From NCBI RefSeq assembly GCF_000298315.2, contig NZ_AEYE02000036.1, positions 124,001 to 188,000 on the forward strand: a stretch of DNA of 64,000 bases, in the 5' to 3' direction. A program made the translations under genes and the position numbers. The notes beneath the pieces were generated by a model. The model saw only the letters and a program-made list of their open reading frames with translations. It ran no database searches and had not been told where the DNA came from. This document shows, piece after piece, positions 34,247 to 43,919 of the stretch (within the stretch, counting starts at the first letter, position 1; the number at the start of each line of letters is the position of its first letter). The DNA comes from Rhizobium grahamii CCGE 502 (GTDB lineage Bacteria > Pseudomonadota > Alphaproteobacteria > Rhizobiales > Rhizobiaceae).

Positions 34247-36925
34247 GTGGTCGCAAGAAATAGTCCATTCTATACCGCTCCGCTGCGCGCGCTCGTCCGC
34301 GCAGCTTCGCCGGCTCTCAGAAATCTGAACATCGGCGGCAAGCTCACCGTCGGATTTGGCATTCTGGCGGCGCTGACGCTGCTCGTTGTCGGCTTGAACT
34401 ATCTGGGTAGCCTAGATGCAGTCAGAAGCATCAACAGAACGACCAACCTGAGCGCCCCGAGCGCGGTCGCCTCGGCGCGGGCGCAGGCCGACTTGCTACG
34501 GATGCTGAGCGCCGTTCGCGGCTATCTTGCGCTGGACGAGGAGAGTTACCGCGACGATTATGCTTCGGCGAAAGCCGCATTTCTTGGCGACATACAGTCG
34601 CTTGAACGTCTGCTCCAGGAGAGAATCGGTCCGCAGCCCGGCCCCGCCGCCGACGTCGAGAAGCGGATGACACTGCTCCACGAAAAACTCGCCTCTTGGC
34701 AGCCGCTGACGGACCAGCTTTTCGAATTGCGTAACGACCAGCTTCGACGCGAACCCGCTCTCAAGCTGCTGGTGACGGATGCAAACCCGATGATCGCGAC
34801 GATTGTCGGGACTGCAACGGCGCTGATCCTGGCGCAACAGAAGCGGGACGCTACACCTCAAAACATGGCGTATCTCGCCGACCTCGCGTCGTTCCAGAGC
34901 TCCTTCTATGCGATGGTCGCAGGCCTGCGGGGCTATGTGACGACCAAGCGAGATGGCTTTAAGTACGAATACGAGGCGAACCTCACCATCAACGACACGG
35001 CCTGGAAGAAGATAGCGGACGCCAACGCGGCCCTTACGCCGAACCAGGAAATGCTGATCGACAAGCTGTCGAAGACGCGGGAGGCCTTCCTGCAGTTCCC
35101 CCCACAGATGTTTGCCGCGGTCGAAGGCGAACACGCGCGTGAGGATCTCTATGTCTTCCGCACACATGCGGTCCCGCTGGCTGAAGGCATGCTTGGCATT
35201 CTCGACGACATTGCCAGGGAGGAACAACACCGGCTGCAGGCGGATCTGGGCAGCGGCCGTGATCAGCTCGAGACCGCGCAGCGCGTTATCCTACTCGGTG
35301 GCGTCACCGCCGCGGCTCTCGGCCTGATCCTCGGCCTGATCTTTCGGGAGAGCATTGCCGGGCCGATCCAGCGCCTGACGGGAATTGCCGACCGGGTTCG
35401 GCAGGGCGACCTTGCCGCACGCGCCAAGGTCGAGTCGGGCGATGAGATCGGCACGCTGGCGACAACATTCAACGACATGACAGCGCAATTGGGTTCCAAT
35501 CTCGGTGACCTCGAAAACCGCCGAAGGGAGCAGGAGCAGCTCGCCTTGCGATTTCGCCGACAGAGCGAATACCTGGGCGCTCTGCACGATACGTCGCTCG
35601 GCCTGATCGCGAGATTGGACCTGACCGAACTCCTGTCGGATTTGACGACGCGCGCCGCAAGTCTGCTCGGCACGCAGCATGGCTACGTCTATCTTGTGGA
35701 CGAAGCCGCAGAGACACTCCAGCGCATGGTCGGCGTCGGTGTCTATGCGGGACAGGCCGCCGGTCAGAAACTGGAGAACAAGGAAGGCGTGGCGGGGACG
35801 GTCTGGCATACGCGCGAGGCGCTCGTCATCAACGAATACCCGACCTGGCCAGGGCGGGCGGCTGCTGCGGCCCAGCTCGACGTGACGATCAGGGCGATCA
35901 TGGCCGTACCGCTCAAATCCGACGAGACGGTGATCGGTGTGCTCGGCATTGCTTACGACGATGCCTCGGCGCTCGAATTCGGCACGGAAGAAGTCGAGCT
36001 TCTCAATCGCTTCGGGCAGCTCGCCTCGATCGCTCTGGAAAACGCACGACTGCATACCGCAACGGAAGCGGCCAAGAGTGAGGCGGAGGAAGCGAGCAGA
36101 CGGATCGGCGAGCAAAACCGGGCCCTGGAAGCTGTCTCGAGCAAGCTGTCCAAGTATCTCTCGCCCCAGGTCTTTGCCTCGATCTTCTCCGGCAGGCAAA
36201 ACGTTGAAATTTCCTCCACCCGAAAGAAGCTAACCATTTTCTTCTCCGACATAGCCGACTTCACGGCGACGACCGACAAACTCGAGTCGGAGGAGCTGAC
36301 TGACTTGCTCAATCACTATCTGACCGAGATGGCCAAGCTTGCGCTGGAGTACGGTGCGACGATCGACAAGTTCATCGGCGATGCGATCCTGGTGTTCTTC
36401 GGCGATCCCGAGACCAAGGGCATCAGGGAAGACGCTCTCGCCTGCGTCAGAATGGCGATCGCGATGCAAATGAGGATGCGGGATCTGCGGGCGGATTGGG
36501 CCGAAGCCGGCTTTGCGTTGCCATTCCATCTTCGTATCGGCATCAACACCGGCTATTGCACCGTGGGCAATTTCGGCAGCGAGGATCGGATGGACTATAC
36601 AATCATCGGCGGCGAGGTGAACCTCGCCTCGAGGCTGCAGAGCCATGCCGACCTGGGCGGCGTACTGCTAGCAGACGAGACCTACGCCCTGGTCAAGGAC
36701 GCAATTGAAGCCGAGGAGTTGCCTCCCCTGACCGTCAAGGGCTTTGCCTATCCCATCAAGACATACCGGGTGATCGGCTCTCGCATTACCCAAGAACCGC
36801 TGGAACACGTGCCTTCAAGCAGCGAGTACGACCTACAGTCGGATATAGGCTCCGCTCTGAAAGGCACCGATCGTGAGAAGGCGATTAAAGCGCTCGAGCG
36901 CTATCTGGCGACGCTACGAAAATAG
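34247..36925 (+). CDS. Transmembrane adenylate cyclase with HAMP and GAF domains
   Basis: An 892-residue protein. A first membrane helix lies near residues 35-58 (LTVGFGILAALTLLVVGLNY), followed by a helical periplasmic region of about 290 residues. A second helix (VILLGGVTAAALGLILGLIF), then HAMP (PIQRLTGIADRVRQGDLAAR), a GAF domain (about 445-590), a short coiled coil, and a class III cyclase domain (about 640-830). The cyclase has metal aspartates in FFSDIADFTA and FIGDAILVFF, with Lys and Asp in purine-specifying positions (ATIDKFIG, MDYTIIGG), so ATP is the likely substrate. The start is GTG at 34247 after GAGGAG. It forms a pair with the binding protein 36 bases upstream. Confidence 0.9.
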   Translation: MVARNSPFYTAPLRALVRAASPALRNLNIGGKLTVGFGILAALTLLVVGLNYLGSLDAVRSINRTTNLSAPSAVASARAQADLLRMLSAVRGYLALDEESYRDDYASAKAAFLGDIQSLERLLQERIGPQPGPAADVEKRMTLLHEKLASWQPLTDQLFELRNDQLRREPALKLLVTDANPMIATIVGTATALILAQQKRDATPQNMAYLADLASFQSSFYAMVAGLRGYVTTKRDGFKYEYEANLTINDTAWKKIADANAALTPNQEMLIDKLSKTREAFLQFPPQMFAAVEGEHAREDLYVFRTHAVPLAEGMLGILDDIAREEQHRLQADLGSGRDQLETAQRVILLGGVTAAALGLILGLIFRESIAGPIQRLTGIADRVRQGDLAARAKVESGDEIGTLATTFNDMTAQLGSNLGDLENRRREQEQLALRFRRQSEYLGALHDTSLGLIARLDLTELLSDLTTRAASLLGTQHGYVYLVDEAAETLQRMVGVGVYAGQAAGQKLENKEGVAGTVWHTREALVINEYPTWPGRAAAAAQLDVTIRAIMAVPLKSDETVIGVLGIAYDDASALEFGTEEVELLNRFGQLASIALENARLHTATEAAKSEAEEASRRIGEQNRALEAVSSKLSKYLSPQVFASIFSGRQNVEISSTRKKLTIFFSDIADFTATTDKLESEELTDLLNHYLTEMAKLALEYGATIDKFIGDAILVFFGDPETKGIREDALACVRMAIAMQMRMRDLRADWAEAGFALPFHLRIGINTGYCTVGNFGSEDRMDYTIIGGEVNLASRLQSHADLGGVLLADETYALVKDAIEAEELPPLTVKGFAYPIKTYRVIGSRITQEPLEHVPSSSEYDLQSDIGSALKGTDREKAIKALERYLATLRK

Positions 36926-36945
36926 CAATGCGCGTTACTGCAACA

Positions 36946-36965
36946 GCGCCGCGTTGTCACGGCGC
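36946..36965 (+). terminator. Hairpin downstream of the cyclase
   Basis: GCGCCG (36946-36951) and CGGCGC (36960-36965) form a perfect 6-bp stem about 20 bases after the cyclase stop. No T-run follows, so it may stabilise or weakly terminate the transcript. Confidence 0.4.
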
Positions 36966-37651
36966 AATGTCCGCTTTGCTGAGACAACAAGCTGTGGCTC
37001 AATGACCAATATGGTTAAGGGTTTCGGGTGCCGTCAGGCGTACGAAAGCCTCTCATGCAGGAACCCGCGGTCGGCATTCTCTGAGCTATGGGGTTTTGTG
37101 TGTCGGATCTTCCGGCGGGCCGTCGATCGCAGCGACGTTTGTCAGCCCCAGCAGGCCGAGAGTGGTGTTTGCAGGTGTGATTGCCGAGATTTTCGTGGTG
37201 ACTGGGAGCACGTTTGCCAGGGTGAATGCCGTCGCCATAGGGACTGGCGCAGGGCCTCCTGGCGGTTCACCGAAGCACGAGGGAGGCTGCGACAAGCAGA
37301 CAATGGCCGGCGACATCAAGGCGCTGCTCGATCATCTTGGCATTGAGAGCCCGATCACGCTGGTAGCTCATGATCTTTGAATGCAGGTCAGACACGCGCT
37401 CGCCGTTGGCCGAGCGAGCGACGTCAGCTTCGGGTCCCGAAATCAGTTAGTGGAAGTGCTATGGGCCGGGAGCGATATCGCAGCGATTGATCACCATTCT
37501 TATGTTCTCGCGAACGCCGCCGCAAAAGCATCAATCTCCGGTACGAGGCTACTGCGCGTCAAACCTTGGACAACGACTTGGTCCGATCGGCCCGTCTTAA
37601 AAACGCGATAACGTTTCTAAAAATTTGGGTAGCCCGGGGGCTGGGCTCCGA
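36966..37651. other. Intergenic with an alpha/beta-hydrolase remnant
   Basis: On the plus strand near 37285-37380, CDKQTMAGDIKALLDHLGIE followed by SPITLVAHDL is the strand-helix block before the nucleophile elbow of epoxide-hydrolase-type enzymes, ending at a stop where the nucleophile region should continue. Nothing else in these 690 bases is recognisable. Confidence 0.5.
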
Positions 37652-37879
37652 TCATGGGAAGCTCAAGTCCAAACCGACCATCCGGCTAAGGACGAAGGCG
37701 AAGAGCCCCACGCATAAGAGCGCTAGGACGAAGACTGCGACCATCTTCCCGCCCGTGCGAAGCACCGCGGCCCTCTCCTCATTCTCCCCTTGATCGTGAT
37801 GCCACTTGATGGCGAAGAACATGCCCGCGCCTAACACAAGAAGTTTGAACGGAAGGAAGACGACAATGAACCAATCCAT
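37652..37879 (-). CDS. Small membrane protein next to DUF983 gene (75 aa)
   Basis: A 75-residue protein with two hydrophobic helices (MDWFIVVFLPFKLLVLGAG and MVAVFVLALLCVGLFAFVL) separated by a charged loop (KWHHDQGENEERAA). It starts 57 bases after the DUF983 stop on the same strand, so the two are probably co-transcribed. Function unknown. Confidence 0.65.
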   Translation of the reverse strand: MDWFIVVFLPFKLLVLGAGMFFAIKWHHDQGENEERAAVLRTGGKMVAVFVLALLCVGLFAFVLSRMVGLDLSFP

Positions 37880-37936
37880 CTTGAAGAGTTCCGAGGCTAT
37901 TACTTGACGGGTCCAATCGCGAGGAAAACTGCCACG

Positions 37937-38326
37937 CTACTTCGGTCGAACGTAGTCGCGGTCGATCTTTCCCTCTTCCGCCTTGAAGAAGAATTGACTG
38001 TTGATGAGCCAACCCTTCAGCGGCCGAAGAGGCAAAAGACAAGCCAGAAGTACCAGCGGGAGGGATGTAAAGAGGTGCACCCACATCGAGGGGGAATAGG
38101 TAACTTCGATCCAGCACGCCACCGCCACTGCCGGTACGCATGTGAAGCAGATTACGAAGAACGCCGGCCCATCTGCTGGATCCGCGAAAGAGTAGTCCAG
38201 GCCACAGACTTCGCATTTCGCCTTCACCGTCAGAAAGCCATCAAAAAGGTGCCCTTGTCCGCACTGGGGGCATAACCCACGCAGTCCAGTCTGGATCGGC
38301 GGTAATGGAGGCCATTCCTGGGTCAT
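37937..38326 (-). CDS. DUF983 membrane protein with zinc ribbon
   Basis: A 129-residue protein typical of DUF983. The N-terminal zinc-ribbon pair is LCPQCGQGHLF and CEVCGLDY, followed by DGPAFFVICF and two membrane helices, ending at LKGWLINSQFFFKAEEG. Family members are often encoded near cytochrome oxidase genes in alphaproteobacteria, but none is here. The ATG at 38326 has AGATAGG a few bases upstream. It is divergent from the MocR regulator. Confidence 0.85.
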   Translation of the reverse strand: MTQEWPPLPPIQTGLRGLCPQCGQGHLFDGFLTVKAKCEVCGLDYSFADPADGPAFFVICFTCVPAVAVACWIEVTYSPSMWVHLFTSLPLVLLACLLPLRPLKGWLINSQFFFKAEEGKIDRDYVRPK

Positions 38327-38502
38327 TGCCTATCTTTCTAAGATTGCTTGAATGCCTCTCTACATACAATTATCCTTCAAAACATACATCTTACAAATTG
38401 TCGCAGAGTGCGCATTTGAGCTTGCTGCAACGCACCTGTCTGCGGTGACACTCCGTTCACTCAAGGCTCCAATTCTTGACAACCGGCCTCAGTTGCTATT
38501 CA

Positions 38503-38536
38503 TATAATCTCCCTATAATACTTGCATTGAATGCAA
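38503..38536 (+). promoter_or_regulatory. Promoter and operator of the MocR gene
   Basis: A TATAAT at 38514-38519 (a second at 38503-38508) is followed immediately by a perfect inverted repeat TTGCATTGAATGCAA (38522-38536, 7-bp arms). A TTGACA lies upstream at 38476-38481 with long spacing. The repeat would cover the transcription start, the position expected for autorepression by a GntR-type regulator. Confidence 0.6.
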
Positions 38537-38551
38537 ATTACTGGAAAATTT

Positions 38552-39922
38552 ATGGCTGCGACATCTTGGACCCCTCAGCTTGGCACCCGTGACGGGCCTA
38601 TCTATTTGTCGATTGCGGATTCTTTGGCCCATGACATTGCCAGTGGTCGATTGGCTGAAGGGGCGCGACTACCAACGCAGCGAAAACTGGCTGATGACCT
38701 CGGCATTGACTTTACCACGGTCAGCCGAGCCTACTCGGAGGCCCGCAGCCGCGGCCTGATTGAGGGCAAGGTGGGTCAAGGGACATACGTGCGAGCAAAG
38801 CGCGGGGCGCGACTACCACAGCAGCCCGCTGGCCTCGTCGACATGAGCATGAACCTGCCGCCGAGGTTTCTCGATCCCGTTCTGGAGCAGAGAATGTGGG
38901 ATGGCGCGAAACAGCTTCAGGAGCAGGGCTTAGACCTCCTGCTAAGGTATCAGGAACCCGGCGGCATCATGAAGGATCGTATCGTCGCTGCGTCCTGGCT
39001 TTCAAGGCGGCTCCCGGGGATATCGCCTGATAGGGTCGTAGTCACCTCAGGCGCGCAGGGGGCGCTCCACGCCATTCTCAGCGTACTGACAAACGCCGGC
39101 GATGTCGTCTGCGCAGAAGAACTCACCTACCCTGGGTTCCGCTCGATCGCATCTCATCTCAGGCTCAAATTGGCTCCCGTCCCAATGGACGATCAGGGGC
39201 TCATTCCGGATGCCTTCGCGCATGTATGCAGGGAGGCGAAGCCGAAAGCACTCTACTGTATGCCCACGCTTCACAATCCGACTACACGGACATTGCCCGT
39301 TCAGAGAAGGCACGATCTCGTCAATGTTGCGCGGACATACGGCGTGCCGATTATCGAGGACGACGCGTATAGCGCCCTTGTCTCCGCCCCGCCACCGCCA
39401 CTTGCTGCGCTGCTGCCCGAGGCGGCCTATCATGTGGCCAGCTTATCCAAATGCTTGTCTCCCGCCCTTCGAGTCGCATACGTCGCCTTACCGGAAGGTC
39501 GTACACATAGGTTGGCCAACGCGATCCGGGCTTCAGCGTCAATTGTGTCTCCGCTCTCGAGTGCTCTAGCGTCTCAATGGATCGAGACGGGAGTAGCGGA
39601 TTTTGTCAGAGGGGAAATTGTCAAGGAGACGGCGAGGCGCCTGGACGCACTCAAGGCAATCCTTCCCTTCGATGTTGAATCCTCTCCGGGCGGCTTCCAC
39701 GTGTGGCTGAAGGTTCCCGAACCTTGGACGCGAGGAGAACTGGTTTCCAGCTTGCGTTCGATCGGTGTCGTCACCAGCGACGCCTTTGCAATTGACTCCG
39801 CGCCCGAAGCCATACGACTTGCGCTTGGCGCTCCGGTGAACCTGGAGGAACTTACACGCGCCCTCCGGATTTTGGCTGACCTTCTAGCCCAGCAGCCCGC
39901 GATCTCCACAATGGTAGTCTGA
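38552..39922 (+). CDS. MocR-type regulator (GntR helix-turn-helix fused to aminotransferase)
   Basis: A 456-residue fusion. Residues 10-85 form a GntR winged helix (ESIADSL-like start, RLPTQRKLADDLGIDFTTVS, GLIEGKVGQGTYV). Residues about 100-450 are a fold-type I aminotransferase domain with MPTLHNPTTRTLP, IIEDDAYSALV and the PLP lysine in HVASLSKCLSPALRVAYV. Such proteins sense an amine or PLP-linked ligand and regulate neighbouring catabolic genes. The ATG at 38552 is preferred because GGAAAA lies upstream and an earlier ATG at 38531 is inside the operator palindrome. No obvious target gene other than itself is adjacent. Confidence 0.9.
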   Translation: MAATSWTPQLGTRDGPIYLSIADSLAHDIASGRLAEGARLPTQRKLADDLGIDFTTVSRAYSEARSRGLIEGKVGQGTYVRAKRGARLPQQPAGLVDMSMNLPPRFLDPVLEQRMWDGAKQLQEQGLDLLLRYQEPGGIMKDRIVAASWLSRRLPGISPDRVVVTSGAQGALHAILSVLTNAGDVVCAEELTYPGFRSIASHLRLKLAPVPMDDQGLIPDAFAHVCREAKPKALYCMPTLHNPTTRTLPVQRRHDLVNVARTYGVPIIEDDAYSALVSAPPPPLAALLPEAAYHVASLSKCLSPALRVAYVALPEGRTHRLANAIRASASIVSPLSSALASQWIETGVADFVRGEIVKETARRLDALKAILPFDVESSPGGFHVWLKVPEPWTRGELVSSLRSIGVVTSDAFAIDSAPEAIRLALGAPVNLEELTRALRILADLLAQQPAISTMVV

Positions 39923-40551
39923 CCATACAGGCGCGAGAATGGCTTCCATGTCACCCCCAGCAGATGACGTCCGTACATCGTCGAACGGCAAGTGGTGACC
40001 ATACTAAAGTCCGTTTGCCGAGGGCCAGAGCCGGGCTACTTTCTCCCAGTCCTCTTTCTCCTGGGAGGATATTGGCGAGCCGCAGCGGAGGGGATGTTTT
40101 GCAGTAACCTACCCTGTGGCCTCCCTCACGCTGGGCGGCGTGTCAACCAGCGCGTAGCTGCTGTGACGTCATCGTTGCTAAGGCAGCGCAAGGACGCTGA
40201 AGCGGCCGAACCCGATTATTGAATTGTCAGAGGAACTAACTTCAGAGCCGTGGACCACCACCGCTTGAGGCACACGGCGGTACAACGTCTCGCAGGCGGT
40301 GGTACTTCTCACATAGCTCTCTTATCGGGTTCATGGGACACACCAGCGACCGCGTCGCGAATGTTTACTTCGATTAGATCGCCATCTTCCAACTGAGAAG
40401 CTCTGATCGCCTCCCAGATGCCGGCAAGTGTGGCTTGCACCCACGCGTTTGGAGAAAATCCTCTCTGCGAATCGAACTCTTTGCGGCGGGGGCGACCGCC
40501 TCGCGCTTCGGACAGGACCGTACCATTGCAGTCGCATTTCACGGGTTGATA
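39923..40551. other. Intergenic between MocR and GH94 genes
   Basis: About 630 bases. A hairpin, CTCCCAG (40043-40049) with CTGGGAG (40061-40067), may end the MocR transcript but has no T-run. A minus-strand frame at 40542-40309 (77 codons, SPNAWVQATLAGIWEAIRAS and LEDGDLIEVNIRDA) reads like protein just after the GH94 stop but lacks a ribosome site. Confidence 0.35.
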
Positions 40552-43500
40552 TTAAGGTCGCTCGACGGCCCCACCAAAGGCCGCGCGAGCGGTAACCGCT
40601 TCTGGCAACAAGGGCCTGTGAACCCGTTGACCAAACTCTCGTCTGAAACCGAACGCCCTTTCGATCAGAATCTTCGTGAAGATCCCTGCGCCGCTCGAAT
40701 AAATCCGCCATCCTCCGTCAACCGCAATTCGGCCCGAACGGAGGTCATTCCAATCAGAGGAAGCTTTGTAACGGTCGCTGAACGCGGCATCACTGCTGCT
40801 GAAGTAAGTGTTTCGTTGCCGCAGCGAGGCCTGTGGCAGGCGGTTGGAAATCGCAACGGGATTGGCGAGTGCTAGTCCTTTCCACAGACCATCGGCGTCT
40901 CCCTGCAGTGCCAGCGCTTCGCAATAACGAAGATGCGCGTGCGTATACATCAGTCCTATCTCCCGCCCGAAGAACGCAGATGATTCAGCGCGCCGAAACA
41001 ATCTCTCAGTCCCGCCCGAATATCGCACAGCCTTCTCCATGAGCCTTGCGCCGTCGGGAAAGAGCAAATTCTCCTTAATCACCGTCAAATGGCGTGCGGT
41101 CTGCTCGGGCGTAAACAGCCCACCGAGGATCGGCTGCGTCATTGAAATCAATGAATAGTGGAGACCAGTACGCCGGTCATCTGGATGGAGCAGTAACTCG
41201 ACATTCCCATCTGGATCTAGAATACCGTAGCCAGCGACTACGTTATCGCGGATCAGGAGATCATTGAAATCTTGTCGCATGGCAGCGGCCGTTCTCTGAA
41301 ACGCGGCAGCCTCAGTTGCATGTCCAGCGCCGGCAAGAATGACCGCGTACCGCGCCACCTGCTCGTACAGTAGTGCGACGGTCCAGCTACTTACCATCCA
41401 GTCACGAAGGTGCGGATCGGCGGGCTGCAGGGAGTCGTTCCAGTCTCCTTCGCCGTAGCGGACCAAATTTGTGCCGGGGATAAAGCGTTCTTGTACTATT
41501 TGGAACAGTTTTTCAACATGGCCGAAGATCGTCGCCTCTTGCTCGGTATGCTCCAAGGTGTCGTCGGCTCGCCAGGGCGCCGCTACTTCAAGGATAGCAA
41601 TGTCCCCTGTGGCTTCAATGTAATCGCAAAGTGCTTTCAGCGGCCAAACAATGATGTCGCCATGGCTTTCCCCGGCGCGGATGTTTGAATAGGGCTCGAG
41701 CATAAACCATTGCGGCCAGTCGCCCCGGTCCTGAAACTGCTCGCCAAACAGGATCTGGAGGATGTCTCGAACCTCGTTGTCGTGCTCGAAAGCGAGGAGG
41801 AGTTCTACAGGGCCTTGGCAAACATCGCGTGTTCCCCAGGCAGCGCCGGTAAACTGCTCGAGACCATGCGGAACACTCGCATGAATTATCGCATCATGGG
41901 CAAGCCAAGGCAGGAACGTTGTATGGGCGAGAAGGTCAGGCCCATCTCCCTGTACCACAATGTTCCGCGTCACGTCGTTCCAGAAAGCAGCGGCGGGGGT
42001 AAGCATTTCCAACAGATCGACACCGACTTCATAGCGTTTGGCGAGTTCTTCGCCCTGTTTCGCGTCAACCATCGATCCAGTCACTGCGAATCGGAAGAGG
42101 TGTGTTTCACGAATCTCGAGAACGATGAATGGCCCCCCGCGCGCTAAGCGGTCGGTATATAGGAGCTCATCCCCTCCGATAGCCTCGACGAGCTCGGGCA
42201 TTGACGTGATCAGATGATAGGCGGCGGCCGGATACTTCTGTCCCCAGAGGCTGGTGGCGTCAGGACTAAAGGTTATGCGTCTACCTGTGACGTTGACATC
42301 AACACGGCCCGCACTCTCAAATTCTCGTTCACCCAGCGTAAGATGTCCGAAGACGAGAAATCGGCAGGGAGCACCCTTGCTTGTTATCTGCCACTGCATC
42401 GCCGGGTCCTCTCCGGACACGGCTGCCATAATAGTAATAGTGCGCCCTGGCAGCCTGTAGAGCCATCGGCAATCGCTAAGTCCCATCTCGAAAGCGGAAG
42501 GGGTTCCCAGGAGCCTCCAACCATCCCCTTCGTCAACCAGGATTCTTAGGCCGTTTGCTACCGTCAGATTGTAGGGATCACGGGAAACTGAGAAGAGTTT
42601 GTGGAAGGAGGTATTTCCGATTGTGAGCTGTGCAGCAAAGATACCCTGCATCCAGCATGTGGCGGCAAGAGTATTGTCGCCCGGAAGCATGTTCTGGCCG
42701 CTACGCACGATCGCGCCATGGCGCCTGATGGAGGCGATCTCCTTTCCCTGCAGGACAACATGGCGGTTGTGCAAACCGTCCTCAATGAAGAAGGATAAGA
42801 GCTTGCCTTCCATTCGTTCCTCCAGGCATCGCCTGGGGTAGAGTTCTTCCACCTGCTTATCGTCAAGTTCGAGTGACACAGCTTCTGAAATGTCCTGAAG
42901 CAAGCTGCGCGAAACACTTGCAAGCTTAGAGCCCGAAGAACCGGCTTTGAAAGACTGAATGCCGTCTAGCCTGGCGATGTCCTTGTCGCTTGAAGGTTCG
43001 GAATGATCGGGGACAAACAGACCAAAAAATGTTGCTGTTGCGTTTACTCCTGGACCGATGGAGAGCGGCGTAGATTGTATGGCCGGACAAGCCAATTCAT
43101 GCTGTCGACGGACTGCGGGGAGGTTGTTGCCGAAATCCGGGACCATCGCAGCGTGGCAAGGTTGCCTTGGAAAAACCAATTGGATCGCATCTGTCGCGTA
43201 AGCCGCAGCTCCCGTGGCACAACCGTGAGCGAGCCAAGGATTGCGGTCGCCTGGCTGCTTGAGGTTCTGGCGGTTCATCACTACAGGCCCGAAAACCGGG
43301 TGGTTGGCAATGGTGTGGTCGATGTACTGGGAGGCATAAGCTTCGCTCCCCATTAAGAAGCCATGGTTTCCAATGCCGACGTCTTGCACTAGGACTAGGT
43401 CGGCCTCCAGCGCGGCTCCAGAGAGGTTTTCCAACGTAACCTGCCAGAACCATGTCGCCTCGGTGGAATGCAACTCAAGCTGAACGGAATGTCGGATATC

Positions 43501-43812
43501 GCCCGATTGGCCATTCCAGAAGAAGGCAGTCTCGCCCCGGCTGAACGAGATCCTGGCACGCGGCCCCACGATTTCGAAAACCCCTGCTTGCGAGCCGCCG
43601 ATCCTCAGATAGAGTCTACCAATTCCTCCATAGACTGGCGATCCAAACACCTGGTTGACCATCATTGCACCAAAGTCATCGTTGTATTCGATCGCAAACA
43701 ACGTGCCGTTTGGCAGGAGGGATATGGAAAGACCGCTGTCGTTGGACAGGCTTACAAGGCCAAGCCTGTCGCGACGAGGGATCTGGATGCGACGGTGTAT
43801 TGCAGACGCCAT
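40552..43812 (-). CDS. GH94-family glycoside phosphorylase, 1,2-beta-oligoglucan-phosphorylase-like
   Basis: A 1086-residue enzyme with an N-terminal beta-sandwich region and a C-terminal (alpha/alpha)6 barrel of the GH94/glycosyltransferase-36 type. The general-acid motif is visible as RYGEGDWNDSLQPADPHLRD; other barrel marks are GAAWGTRDVCQGPVELLL and YSNIRAGESHGDIIVWPLKA. GH94 cellobiose and chitobiose phosphorylases are about 800 residues, cyclic glucan synthases about 2800. A length near 1090 matches 1,2-beta-oligoglucan phosphorylases, so that activity is proposed, not proven. The ATG at 43812 has AGGAGG 9 bases upstream. It follows phosphoketolase on the same strand. Confidence 0.75.
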   Translation of the reverse strand: MASAIHRRIQIPRRDRLGLVSLSNDSGLSISLLPNGTLFAIEYNDDFGAMMVNQVFGSPVYGGIGRLYLRIGGSQAGVFEIVGPRARISFSRGETAFFWNGQSGDIRHSVQLELHSTEATWFWQVTLENLSGAALEADLVLVQDVGIGNHGFLMGSEAYASQYIDHTIANHPVFGPVVMNRQNLKQPGDRNPWLAHGCATGAAAYATDAIQLVFPRQPCHAAMVPDFGNNLPAVRRQHELACPAIQSTPLSIGPGVNATATFFGLFVPDHSEPSSDKDIARLDGIQSFKAGSSGSKLASVSRSLLQDISEAVSLELDDKQVEELYPRRCLEERMEGKLLSFFIEDGLHNRHVVLQGKEIASIRRHGAIVRSGQNMLPGDNTLAATCWMQGIFAAQLTIGNTSFHKLFSVSRDPYNLTVANGLRILVDEGDGWRLLGTPSAFEMGLSDCRWLYRLPGRTITIMAAVSGEDPAMQWQITSKGAPCRFLVFGHLTLGEREFESAGRVDVNVTGRRITFSPDATSLWGQKYPAAAYHLITSMPELVEAIGGDELLYTDRLARGGPFIVLEIRETHLFRFAVTGSMVDAKQGEELAKRYEVGVDLLEMLTPAAAFWNDVTRNIVVQGDGPDLLAHTTFLPWLAHDAIIHASVPHGLEQFTGAAWGTRDVCQGPVELLLAFEHDNEVRDILQILFGEQFQDRGDWPQWFMLEPYSNIRAGESHGDIIVWPLKALCDYIEATGDIAILEVAAPWRADDTLEHTEQEATIFGHVEKLFQIVQERFIPGTNLVRYGEGDWNDSLQPADPHLRDWMVSSWTVALLYEQVARYAVILAGAGHATEAAAFQRTAAAMRQDFNDLLIRDNVVAGYGILDPDGNVELLLHPDDRRTGLHYSLISMTQPILGGLFTPEQTARHLTVIKENLLFPDGARLMEKAVRYSGGTERLFRRAESSAFFGREIGLMYTHAHLRYCEALALQGDADGLWKGLALANPVAISNRLPQASLRQRNTYFSSSDAAFSDRYKASSDWNDLRSGRIAVDGGWRIYSSGAGIFTKILIERAFGFRREFGQRVHRPLLPEAVTARAAFGGAVERP

Positions 43813-43919
43813 GACCAGTAACCTCCTGTTACCACCCCGGGGGCGCACCCGTCTTGAATTTTCCCCAGTCAAAGCAGACCATCGGACAAACTCTCGATCG
43901 AGGCACCGGCCCATACCAT

